From Aphelocoma coerulescens (taxonomy: Eukaryota; Chordata; Aves; Passeriformes; Corvidae), in the NCBI RefSeq assembly GCF_041296385.1, contig NC_091013.1, positions 11,670,001-11,734,000 of the forward strand: a stretch of 64,000 nt of DNA, given 5' to 3'. The translations under genes and the position numbers were made by a program. Of this stretch, positions 14,161-26,335 are shown piece by piece. Within the stretch, counting starts at the first letter, position 1. Each line of letters starts with the position of its first letter. Below the pieces are notes generated by a model that did no database searches, had not been told where the DNA came from, and worked only from the letters and a program-made list of their open reading frames with translations.

Positions 14161-15030
14161 ATCTCCAAACCTGGAACTGTCTGAACACACCCAGAAAGCT
14201 CCTGCCTATGACTGCTCTTGTAATGCAGTATTGCAGTAGCTGTTAGAATGTGTTTTTATTTATTTTTTTGGTCAGCCTGTTTTTCAAGAATGACTGACGG
14301 ACAGGGGTGACATTTCGCAGACTCCAACAGTGTCACAAAAATCATCATTTGACAGAACTACTATGCAAATAACAAAATTATGTCATTCAGAAGAAAGACT
14401 TAGTGAATATTGTCATCTTTCAGGCAGCACATCCTAATAGTTAATTGCCACTAGTATTACTAAGAGTTTTTGAGCCTCATTTGCTGCAATATCTGCCTTC
14501 TCTTACATTTCCTCCTCCCAAATTTCTTCACTTCCACACAGTTTAAGTTCTCAATTATATTTTTTTCATTTACTTCTGCATTCGTATTTCATTGACCATT
14601 AAGACTTGACTCACAACTCTGAAAAAAAGAGATTCTAAATAATTTTAGATAATTTTTCCTGGTGTATTAGGCAGAGATAAATATTCTGGAAAGAAAACAA
14701 GGGAATAGCAAGCAATTTTTAAAAGCCTGATTTATAATGTAAGCATTCACTTTCTCACAGACGACATATGAAAAAAAGATTAGAAGAATTCTAAATGCTT
14801 TTCTAGTTGTTGAGCTGCTTCAGACTCACAATTTCAATATTTACAGCTTGCACTCTAACCTGTTTAACAATGTTTGGCGAAATACTAGATGTGGATCAAG
14901 TCTCAAAGGACAATCAAGGTTATTTAAAAACAATTTGGTATGTGGATGCAAAAGTCTCACCTTATTTTTAGCAGAAAAAATTAATAATATTTCTAATTTT
15001 TCCTAGTTAAGTTGTTCTGCTTTCATTCAG

Positions 15031-15048
15031 TGCAGCAGGGGGCAGAGG
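15031..15048 (+). promoter_or_regulatory. CTCF-like motif
   Basis: The sequence tgcagcagggggcagagg matches the core CTCF consensus CCASYAGRKGGCRS at 13 of 14 positions (the first C is G). It stands out as a GC-rich 18-mer in AT-rich surroundings. The sequence gives the motif only; occupancy is inference. Confidence 0.4.
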
Positions 15049-15455
15049 GCTTACTGGATGCAACAGATTATTTGTATAATAAAGCCCTGATAAATATTAA
15101 TTTTGTCTTTTAAAAACCTATTCTCATATTCTTCATGCATTTATATTTCAATATTGTTTAGCATTTGTGCATAAGATGCAGAGATATCTCTCAAATGTCT
15201 GTATAGGTAGCTAGCATAACCTTAGGGAGAGAGAAAAATAAATTTATATGACAGTGTCGTTTACTTTCCTATAATGACATTTCTAGAATAAAAGCAACTA
15301 AGCAAGTAAAGGAACACCATGCAATGGATTACACAGTAGTAGCTTCAAGGGCAATTTGGAGCCTCTCATTTTCTATGTTCCTTAGAATGAGCACAACAGT
15401 TATAAAGGTTTTCAAACAGGAAAAGGCTGCATGCTGCAGTCAAAGTATTTCATGA

Positions 15456-15493
15456 TGACAGGTAAAGGCAAAGCTGACAGGTAAAGGCAAAGC
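15456..15493 (+). repeat. Perfect 19-bp tandem duplication
   Basis: Two identical adjacent copies of tgacaggtaaaggcaaagc. It looks like a recent local replication-slippage event. Confidence 0.95.
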
Positions 15494-16950
15494 TCTTCAA
15501 TAGATTTCATATAAATTCTAAAATTATTTTGAAAACTACCCTTTGGAGGGGGAGAGGGAAATCATGATTTTTTTAAACAAGTAAATGAATGACTAGCTGT
15601 GCTTTTGGCTGATGTTTTCACTGTATCATTCTATACAAACTTGGGCATCAAACTTTCACAAAAGCATCATTTCACTGAGATTCAGGTAGGGTACATTCAT
15701 CACCAGCTAATATATACAGAAATAAATAATGCAAAAATTTAACTAAATCTCTATCACCTTTGAATTTCTCAGTAGTTAGAATCTAACTACTCATAGCTTA
15801 TACTGAACAACTCTTGTGTAAGAGTTGTGCTACAGTCTGCTGGTACATAAATGATAAATCAAAAACCTTGCATAACCTTGTTTTTTAACAAATTAGAAAA
15901 AATTGGTGCAATAGCTCTGACAATCCTAATGATATAGCAATATTCAATTAAAAAAATCAATTTTAATAGTTTAAAGAGTGCCAAATAGTCTCTGCTATAG
16001 CTGTAGCAGTATTTTACCCTTCCCATGTATTCATGTCTTTAATTACTTTTCACAGAGGTTTGTCTTGTTGTTCTTTCCCTCTGCTATTTCTTTTTATAAA
16101 TCAGTTGTACAGAGTAAAAAGAAATCTAAGCATATTCATTCCACTTATATTTTTTTCTTTAATGGAATGTCAACAGCTATTGTAGTTCTGAAGAGCTCAA
16201 TTGTACCATGGACTGTGGAAGCCAACAGTGGGTTTTAAAAGCTGTGATTATAGCAGCCATTCATGATGGCAGATACAACTGTATTCACCTAAATATATTC
16301 AGAACTTCTGACTACCTCACCAGCCTTTAGTGTCAATACCATGTTGTGAAAAATGGTACAGATTCCCACAGTAGGGAAAATCATAACTGCATTTACATTG
16401 GGCTTCCTATTAAAAAAAAATCACTGCATTTTCTGTATGTATTTTTCCCATCTCTACTGGTGGAAGTCTCCTGCTCCTTCCACATTTGCATATTCATTTT
16501 CTCCCATACACCCCAAATCTTTAAGGGTGTTTTGCTGCAGTCTTCCCAGGCTCCCATTGCACAGTAGAAAGAAATATATGTTTGTCCTAAACAAATGCTC
16601 TATCCACAGATATTCTACTGCCTTGGTTTGAATTCACAGCTACCCTTCCCCTGCACCCAGCAAAACTGTTACCTTATTTAGGAAAGAGTCGGTGTATTAC
16701 TATAGGCATTAAAAGTCTGCCTTTTATCTCATAGCAGAGCTTCCTAAAAATTTAGCAGGAATTTAAAATTATCTTTCTCTTGTTAAAAATTTATTTTCCT
16801 TCCAGGGCAGGAAGTCCCAGATATTTCTTCAAAGATGTGTTACTCAAAATTTGGTAAAGGTCAAATATAGCTAAGCACTTTTAAAACTGTGTTTGTTTTT
16901 TCTCCTCACAAAACAAACAAACATAAAAGCAAGCTGTGTTTTGCTTGTGT

Positions 16951-17164
16951 CTCCTCTCCTCTCCTCTCCTCTCCTCTCCTCTCCTCTCCTCTCCTCTCCT
17001 CTCCTCTCCTCTCCTCTCCTCTCCTCTCCTCTCCTCTCCTCTCCTCTCCTCTCCTCTCCTCTCCTCTCCTCTCCTCTCCTCTCCTCTCCTCTCCTCTCCT
17101 CTCCTCTCCTCTCCTCTCCTCTCCTCTCCTCTCCTCTCCTCTCCTCTCCTCTCCTCTCCTCTCC
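16951..17164 (+). repeat. (CTCCT)n pentanucleotide satellite, about 43 perfect copies
   Basis: A run of 214 bases of uninterrupted CTCCT on the plus strand (AGGAG on the minus, transcribed-RNA strand). It has no stop codon in several frames on both strands, which creates long artefactual open reading frames. The absence of any substitution implies a young, unstable, length-variable array. The polypurine/polypyrimidine mirror symmetry favours triplex (H-DNA), and GGA repeats are known to fold into compact quadruplex structures. It is also a likely place for assembly length error. Confidence 0.98.
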
Positions 17165-19199
17165 GCAAAAATTTCGGAGAATGAAAAGAGGAGGCTTTTT
17201 TTTAAATGGGAAGGTTTTCTGTTGCCTTGGCATCAGCAAACTCCATTCAAATTTAGTGAATGGGTGTGTGTATCTTTAATTAAAACAAATATTTATAATT
17301 AAAAGTACAAGAAGTAAAACTGATTTCAATAATCATGCGACTATGGTTTCCATTTGAATAGATAAAAAAATCACAAAATGCCTCTTAGCTGTAGATGAGT
17401 ACACTTTTCACCTGCTTTCACATTTATAACATAACAGCCCACCAGTGCAGTGCAAATGATTTTTTGCTTTTGTCAAAATCCTTTAGAGACTACAGGCTTA
17501 ACACTGGCCTAGCTTCTCTTTTAATGACTGAAATTGCAGAAAACAATTTTTTCCCATACTAACTTGCTGATAATGCTGAAAGGCCTCTAAGAAAATAAAT
17601 ACCCTTTTTCTATGCATGTTGAAGATACAATCCATATCCTGAAAATGCAGCAGTAGTTCAGTTAATTTACCTAGATGTTTTCAATTACCATAAAAAAACA
17701 AGAATTAAGACCACCTCCAATTCTGTTTTTGAATCAGAATTGCATTACTCTACTCATTTTATTTATTCTTCCATAATGTACATGAGCAGGAACTATAAGG
17801 ACCTTCCACACATGTAGTTCTTCATTCTGCAACAATTTACTTATTAAAAAACCTCTCCTTTCTGCCCACAAAATCCTTTTAAAATACCAAAAGTAAATTC
17901 GTCATTTTTCTGTTGACTCTGTATGGTATTTTTAATCAAGTTAATGCAAGTTTTCTGCCCTTGGATACTCTGAAGCACTCAGTTTAATAAGGGAACCAGA
18001 TCAGCTGTCATGTTTTCTTAGAGGAGTGACTTTGCCATACATTCAAAAATGGAAAGAAAACTTTCAAGTCATGAAAGTCTTAATTTTGGCCTGTAAGACC
18101 CAACTGGCCCACAATTTATATTGTTTGGGTTCGTTTTATTTTTTAATTAAGTAAAATTTTTAAGAACTGCTGCTTTCAAAGGACAGATCATAAAAACTCA
18201 ACACTTATCGTGTGTCTTCTGGAACTACTAAGTTATAACAGGACCCTGAACGTGTATTTATAATATTTTATTGCAATTTATATATACTATAGTCTAAAGT
18301 AATTCATCTTCAATGCGTTATGCTTTCTGCCCAACCCCTAGCAGGCACTTCTACCTGTATATCTTTCTGAGTTTTTATAAATCCTTGTTCTCTCAGCTTT
18401 ATGTGCATATCAAAATTACTATGACAGATCACAGAGATGTTTTTGAACCACATAGACAAGAAGGCACCTAGAGCAGAACATTACAGACATTAGCTTTTGA
18501 GAATACAAGGCGTAATCTGCCAACTACCATTTATAATATATTAGAATAAGACATTACAGAACACAAGCAAAAGCATTTTGAAATGTCCTTGACTTTTCAA
18601 AAGCCAGACTAGGTCTTTCAAGCATTTTTCTTCATCTTTTGAGACTCTCTTAGTAAGAGAAATAGCTGCATAGGACTATTTCCTGTTAAGTGTAAAGCTT
18701 TTTATTTGTGCACGAGAATAGGGAAGAAATGAATGCTTTTCCTGTTTTGATCACATAATCTCCACTAAATGTCAAATTATCCACATTTTTCAAGTGTCTT
18801 TTCTTCCTAAATCTCTGTTCCTGCCCTCTCATTCATCCCACTAAACTGCCACTGCTCAAATGTAAGCAAAAAGTCTAGATAGTGCTAGCTGTATGAAAAT
18901 GACAAACAGTTCACATAGCCTTAATTTTTCTTTCTTCCTGGTGGTGTCAGAGTAGCTCCTCAGAAAACTGAATTTACTCATAAAAATATAGATATTAAAT
19001 TCAAAAAATAAAAAAGCATATGCAACCCACACAAAGGAATGAGCTTATTTCTATTTAAATTAGCTTATCACAATGCATTTTTTGCCCTTTGCCTAGTTAT
19101 TAATGAGTGACTTTTTGAATTCTGAATGTTAGCTCAAAAATTCTGAAAAACTGATGGAATTGTTTTGAAGGAACAAACCACCTGAAAATTAAAAACAGT

Positions 19200-19920
19200 G
19201 TTTCACCAACACTCTTCCACTGCAGGGAGGGGTGGCTGCTGGGCTGGAGGCTGTGGCCAGGTGGGAAGGTGCTTGCTTTGACCCCGCAGGAGCAGTGGTC
19301 CCTGCTGCCTCCATCTCAGGGTTATTTTTGTGCTGCCTTTCTTCCCAAGCCTTGGATCTTGTGCTGTGTCTACCTGAGTTGTGCCCAGGGCGGGATGGGC
19401 AGGTTTGCTGGAGGGCAGGAACAACCAGAGCAGGGTTTGTGGGGAGCCAGGGTGGCCCCCACAAAGGTACCTGTCCTGCTGCATGTCTTAGGTGTGACAC
19501 CAAGACCCAAAGTGTGTCGCTGGTTTGTGCTTTCATGGGACAGGCTGTGCAAAGAGGTTTTGAGAGAGGATGGTTTGGGCCACTGAAATCACAAACTGAG
19601 AGGCAATTACCAACTCCAAAACACAAAAATAGAAGCCTTTCAGTGAAAATGCAGAGTGGGTGGCTTGTTAGGATAGGTCCAGCCAGCATGGGATGCCATA
19701 AGGCAACTGGTGCTTGGGCTTTAGTGCCAGGCTCAAAGCTGTGGAGGAACCAGATGTTCACGGAAAGTTGCACTTCTGTCTTGGATGTGCATGGAAGAGA
19801 CAAGTTTTCTTGGCAGAGGTATATGAAAAGAAAACAAAAATCACTTCTCTCCTCAGGTTCTTTACCCACCTGGGCATTAAAGACTACTGATAGCAACATT
19901 AAAAATGCCCGGTTAGAAGA
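19200..19920. other. GC-richer island with long open frames on both strands; identity unknown
   Basis: This stretch is clearly richer in G and C than its AT-rich flanks, especially 19205-19480. It has an open frame of 234 codons on the plus strand (19232-19936) and one of 236 codons on the minus strand (19189-19899). Neither translation resembles a family I know, and neither shows a clear signal peptide, membrane segment or repeat. The two overlap almost completely. The simplest reading is stop-poor GC-rich DNA. An unrecognised old transposable element or a noncoding transcript exon is equally possible. Confidence 0.4.
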
Positions 19921-22900
19921 TATGTGTAAGTACTGAACAGAAGTAGGAACTTATAATAAATTTACCATCTCTACAGTGAAGCATCATAACCCACCTACTT
20001 TCTAATAAAACATTTCTTCTGTTTACTGCAGCTCTCAAACTAAAACCTTTGTTTTCAAAGAGTACTCATTTTTCTTTGTTTAGTTTGCGTTGAATTGAGA
20101 ATAGTGAAGTATAAAAGGAAAGCTTCCAGTTGTCTTGTAGCCACAATCATCACTTTAAAAGAAAGCACAGAATAAAAAAAAGGAAACTTTGTGTTACATC
20201 TGAAGCACAGTTTATTATAACTGCCAAAATTAATCAAAACAGCAATATTTTAATAAAAAACCCTGTACTTATTTTGTACACTGCAGCTAGCTTAAAGAAA
20301 TGCATGCTGTGATTCTATCCTAAGAAAACTGAAATACCATGAAAAATAATAACAGTAATGTCACTTTAGACATAACAAGGTAGAAGCAATATATTTTATT
20401 AGACCAACTTGTATATTAAGCCCCTGAGATCTAAAGACGGTCTTGCACACCCAAAAGCTTGCAGGGTTTTTTTTCTCCCAGCTGTACATCTCGTTTAAAA
20501 AACAAATATTTCTACTACAGATTTGTACTTGTCTGCTTTGAAAAGCTGACATGAATTTTTGTGCTTGTTTTATAACAAGAAAATATTATGTAGAGCCAGC
20601 TTACCATTTCCAAAGGTTATAACCATAACAACCGTGAAATGTTAGAGTAGGATTCATGTGAGTTAGATACCTATATTATAAATCTACATTTGAGTTTGTT
20701 AACTAAGTGCCTTGGACAGTCAAGGAATGGAAGTGGAATTCTGTAGAATTCAACTCATCTGACGTTCAATGCATTGGCATAAAGAGGATATCAGTCATGC
20801 CATGGAGTTGCCAGGAACAGCAGACAGCTCCTATTCCACTGGGTGTAAATATTAAACTTTGGTGAGAGGATTTTTACCTCTAGGAAGAAAAAGCATGCAA
20901 CAAATCATGTAATCACTATAAATAAACCTTCAACAACTTGAGTAAAATTCTGCTGTGGGAGTAGTAGCTCCATAAAGGGCTTACTAAGGACTGGGAATTT
21001 TTGTTGTCGTATCATGTGTCTGGAGAAATATGATCCTCTTGTTTATCATGGGAAGAATGCAGTGAGGTGAACAGAATGATTTAGAAAAGGAGAAAACTCA
21101 TAGCCATCTTTCTACTCTAGTTCTTCTGTCTTCATTTGTTTAAAGAATGCGGAGGAAATTCACCGATTTATATCACTCTTGAATCATGTTTCTATGAAGT
21201 TGTATCTAATATTTTTAAATTAATCCAGTTCTGTTTGTGAATATAATATTCCAAAGCAAAAGGAAAAACTGCATTAAAGAAATGGGAAAGTGTCATTGCT
21301 GGTTCCAATTTACTTTTCATATTCAAACAATTATTGTGTGTTATCACGTTCATACAGAACAAAAAGCAAGCTGGTAAAATTGTTTTCCTGTATTAAGCTC
21401 TCACACAGATAAGTAAAACATTGGAAATTCAATTATTACACAATTTTTATTTAGTAATTTCTATCCCTTTTCACATATCTTTAATTTTTAAACTTTTCAG
21501 ATAGAGTACCCTAGAATACAGAGTGAATTCTCTTGACTGCTTAATTTTAGCCCTGTAGTCAGTAGGTGTTTTACCCAAATTTATTCCACTAAGAACTGTC
21601 TACCAAAGTGAGTAAACTGGGAAGAACTATAGTTTTAGCCAGATTCAAAATTAAAATCTGTACTTTAGAGTAATGTAGGAATAGATGGGCAGGTTTTCCC
21701 TTTTTATTATGGTATAAAAAAAAATTAGTCTGCTGTTCATCCTGTTTTGGAGGGTCACTATGCAGCTACCATGCATTTTGCCAGTTACTAAAACATGAAG
21801 AAAGAATATTTAAATTACCTTTAGAAAATTATTTCACTAATTGAAAGAAATTGAATGACAGAATAACCAATAAAACATCAAGGTGATCTGCAGAGCTGGA
21901 ATTTTAAAAAAAACTGATTTCAATTTTTAAAAGTAACATCAATTCTCATCTTCCATAACCAGAAAGTCAAAAGATGAAATATTGACTCTTTAAGTCAATG
22001 GGCAAATGCAATCAGTCACAGAGAAACTAAGATCTCAGTCTTGATTCACACTTGTCATAGAATTCCAAGTAAAAGTTGTTTGTTAATTTTGATATGCACT
22101 GTTTTTCTATTGTTTACATACTATATTTTGGGTGATTAATTATTAGTACAGGACAATAGCATGAAAAAAAGCCTGGGGGGTGGTGAAGAGGAGATGACAA
22201 TATTTCTGAGGATTTTAAGAGAATTTACTCTTTTAATATAGTGGAATATATATTAGATACCTTCTAAATGATTTTGAGTGTTCTGTTAACACTCTCCCCA
22301 TCTGATATTGCTGCAGTTAAAATAGGATGTCTTGTCTTCTGTAAAAATTTTCTGCTTCTAAAAACAAGTGCAACCATTTCAGATACATGTATTGTCTGAA
22401 ATGTCTCCCTGAACATATGTATTATCAAAGTCATTTTGCTCAGTAGCTCTGAGTTTAGAACTTGCCTAAGCCAAATGAAAAACATTAAAAGCATTGGAAA
22501 AGTGCTCTCCATTTTAAAGCTAAATATTCAGTTAGCCTAATAGTGTATAGATTGCGTGTAAGAGTGTGTACAGATTGTTTTTAGGATGGGGGCAAGACAA
22601 GGTCCATATGCTATTGTACTGGTACATTTTAAACTCTGGTTTATTAAAGTACCATCCTAGAAGACTCCACTGTACATATAAATTATCTAAAGCAGTATAA
22701 GAAAAGCTTTGGAAATGATAAATGCTTGGTTAGGATAGTGTTGGTGGATTTAAAATACTCTAGGGGAATGTAAAAGTAAAATGAAGTCTTCTGATTCCAT
22801 AGCAATAATGTGAAACATTAACATTCAATGTAATTTATCTACTTTTTAAAAGGTTGTTTAACATGCATCTTGGGTGCCTTAACAACAGATTTATTTAATT

Positions 22901-23534
22901 TTTGCAAGATATTATTGAGCTATGGGTTTATATGTCTTTTATGTCTTTAGAAGTCACTAACACATTTTTGTGATAAACATTTTTGTCTGCAGCTTCTCTC
23001 TCTCTGTAAAATGGAGTTCATGTTAACAACTTCACTACACTAAACTGAAACCATGGGAAGCACAATCATGGTAACAACATCCACTCACACTGTTTTTGTT
23101 TCAATATTCTCATATGACTTATGAAGAAAGGGAAATTGACTCACACAAATGAACTTTCATAACTTTGGAAATGTCATTTCCCTACTTTTTTTACTCTCAC
23201 CTGATGTAATAAAACAGATTTGGTTGGAGTTATTATTTTAACCTTTAAGTCCTTAATCTTACAAACAAGATTGAAAAAAACCCTCAACATATTCAGGAAA
23301 AAAAAAAAATTAAAAAGACATCAGGTCTACAATAGTAATGCTGTGGTTAGAAATAAGCAAAATTGACATAATTTAACAATAGTATGCACAGTAATGCACT
23401 GGACTTCTTGCATAATATCTATTTATTAATTTAAGTGGAATTCTTCATTTTGATTATGGAATAAGATTTTTTTCTATTTCTTACCAATTACTGAAACACA
23501 CCCCTAACTTTTACTGGCACCATATTGTCCACAG

Positions 23535-23606
23535 GGAGTACAGGACTCCAGAAGAAGTCATGACTGCATCATCAACTATTAGAGGCCACGTCCTTGAGGG
23601 CTCTTG
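23535..23606 (+). other. Exon-like 72-mer flanked by good splice signals, antisense to IL1RAPL1
   Basis: On the plus strand a plausible acceptor (pyrimidine-containing stretch ending attgtccacag) precedes 72 bases that are open in one frame, reading EYRTPEEVMTASSTIRGHV followed by LEGS. A strong donor, cttg/gtaagtaa, follows. The length is a multiple of three. I do not recognise the peptide. Such decoy exons arise by chance in long introns, so this is a candidate only. It could be an exon of an antisense noncoding RNA. Confidence 0.25.
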
Positions 23607-26269
23607 GTAAGTAATAGAAAAAGAGCAGTATGCTGTGCATGAAATAGGACATTGTCCAGAATAACAAGCATGTAAACACATCACCCAAGGGGGACAAGTT
23701 ATTCATCAGGTCTTATTTTAGAGAGAGAAAATTTTCCTTCTAAAGCCCATAGAATCTGTTTTATTAAATAAGTTTTGACCATCCAGCTTTGTCTCCTTCT
23801 TTGACTTTACAGTCTAGAGGATCTTCTCTCTACCCTGAATATGATGGGAATAATCTCTGATAATTAAAATTGGTCTTCATGAGCACCTCAATTCAGCATA
23901 TCATGAAGGAAGAAATGCCAGAAAGTCACCAGCAGCAAGATTGAAAATTAATCTGGAATTTTGTCTCCCTTTAACTTTTGCATCTCTTCTTTGGCTAAAT
24001 TGCTGAAGCTGGTTTTCTAATTCATAATTTTAATTCATAACGTAAATAACATGACATCATTTGCACTTCCTTTGAAGTAAAACACATAAAGCTTTGCTCA
24101 TTGCTGTCTTCATATGAGGCTGGTTTTGAATAACCCTCTAAACTGATTTACAATAAATATGTTAAATAAACAATCATAGAGAACATTTTAATCAAACATC
24201 TACATAATGTTTTGATTATTATTACTCAAATGCACACAGGAAATTAATTTAGACCCTTGTTTTCAGGAGTACTAAAATGATTGCACTATAAAAGATCACT
24301 CATTTCTAATTAAAAAAAAACATTCATCCCATTCTACTGCCATAAATTTGGTAAACTTACAGGATTTTATGCATTTTAAAATGCTAGGTTAGGATTTCGA
24401 ACATGCTGCTTTCATAATGAATCTGTTGTTTGCTTTATATTTTATTATTCTTTGCACAGAATAATGGTAAATAGAACTTCTATCTGAGTATGTTCTGGAA
24501 TTGAATTTAATTAATGATGAACAAAAGGAAAGAACATCAGTTCTGATAATTATTAGGATCAGCTGAATCAAGGAGTTGCTGGGTACATTCAATATGGTTT
24601 ATCCCTGTCATTAACTTCAGAAACCAAGCAGAGTTTGTGCTAAAGCTCTAAATGCCTGGAAAACAACCCTCTTTGTTCTTTAATACTTTTCTCACCTAGC
24701 ACCTGCTAAAAGTAAAGAGGAACATACTTATGGCAGCACCTCTCTGCATTGCAATGTATTGAATGAGAAAGAGCAGCACACCTGGAAAAAATCGAAGCCA
24801 ACATTTTTGGGGAAAAAGATGGTGAACATTTTGTCTTATATAGTCAGAATACACTCCACTTGAAGCAGGCTACAACCTTCAAAGTATATGCTTGTGTGTG
24901 TGTCCCTTTCTTTGTTTTTTCTTTGGTTTTTTATTCACAATATATGGTGGCTGGCTGTGCATAAAACATCCACATGTCATGAGCTGTGAGGCAATGTATA
25001 TAATTTATTCATAATTATTTCGTCATACTATTTATTTTTACAGTGATCTTTCCAGCTCTTAAAATACATACATACGTGTAGTCATTTAAGATTTCCTACT
25101 ATGCTAATGAAGACTAAATCTGTCAGAAAGCAAAAGAGACAAAACTTATTTAACATATCCCAAATTTTAAGCAACACTAAGAGTTGACTACTGCGTAACT
25201 GAAAGAGAAAAATTGCATTCCTTTTTTTTGTCAAAAGAAACTAAAGATGAAAAAAAGTAATGGGTTGAAGATGGAAAAGAGTGAACTGGCACTTTCAAGG
25301 TTATTGCAGAAATTCGTTAAACCAAGCAGGCTGAATATAAATAATAAAAAAAATATATTCCTATAGCTTGATTGTAAACATTCTGAAATAGTGCTCATTC
25401 CAGCAGGAGTTGTTTTCAAGGGAACTTCTAGGGGTCTAATCATTGAATAAAGAAAATAAAGGGTATCTCTGAGGAAAGGCTTCAGGATTAAGAACCTACT
25501 GATTAGCTTTCCATCTGCAAGATATAAGGTCTTCTTACTTTTAACAGAATGGAAGAAGTATTTTAATATTTAAAACAAAAATGGTCATGGAGGAAGTGAA
25601 TAAGTAATGTTCCAACTGCAAGGCTGATGGAGTCTGTTTGTTTTGTTATGTTCATGATGGAGAACTATATTTTATTGCAGTGGGGACAGGTATATTCTCT
25701 CTCAGACACAGGCTGGACTTCATTTGACCTGAAGGAAACCCTTCAAAAGTGGAAAGAGTTTGCAAATGTCTTGGTAGTATAATTAAAAAAAAAGAATACT
25801 ATTAAACCTAGTATTTAAATAAATCACTGAAGGAAAATATTTTTGACCCATGTTGTGCACTACGACTAAACTAACACTATACTTTTCTAATAGGATTCTT
25901 TCCCAGTACTAAACATACTCTTAATCAAGTATGTCAGAGAGGGCAGGTATGCCTTAATTAAAATTCCATACATAAAAGAAAAACTGCTAATCTGAAGTAT
26001 AAAAGCCTAGAAATGACTTTGTAAATTGGAGGACATTTTAGAATGTTTAATTGCATAACCACAAACCAAATAACCTACCAATTATGCTTTTTATGTGAAT
26101 ATTTTCATTAGTTACAAGCTAGAATAATCAGTGAATAATTTTTGTTTTGAAAAATGGTAATTTCTAAGTCCAACCTTAGAACAATTAGGAAATTGATTCA
26201 AATTACTGATACAATAATATATTTTCAGTGTGAGATACAGATCTTCAAAAAAATTTAAGTTTCCATTAA

Positions 26270-26335
26270 GATCAATGAAAAAACAACCAAACCCAAAACA
26301 AAACAAAAACCCCAAAAACAACAAACAAAAAAGTG
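26270..26335 (+). repeat. A-rich (CAAA)n-like low-complexity tract
   Basis: A 65-base stretch made of A-runs separated by C or CC, with almost no G or T. It is low-complexity DNA, with no element body recognised beside it. Confidence 0.75.

Noticed and set aside
16871..17302. Several long open frames of Ser-Pro-Leu-Leu or Arg-Arg-Gly-Glu-Glu repeats
   Set aside because: They are translations of the (CTCCT)n array and not genes.
19189..19936. Open frames of 236 and 234 codons on opposite strands as two protein-coding genes
   Set aside because: They overlap nearly completely, resemble no known family, and lie in GC-rich DNA where stops are rare. They are described as one unidentified island instead.
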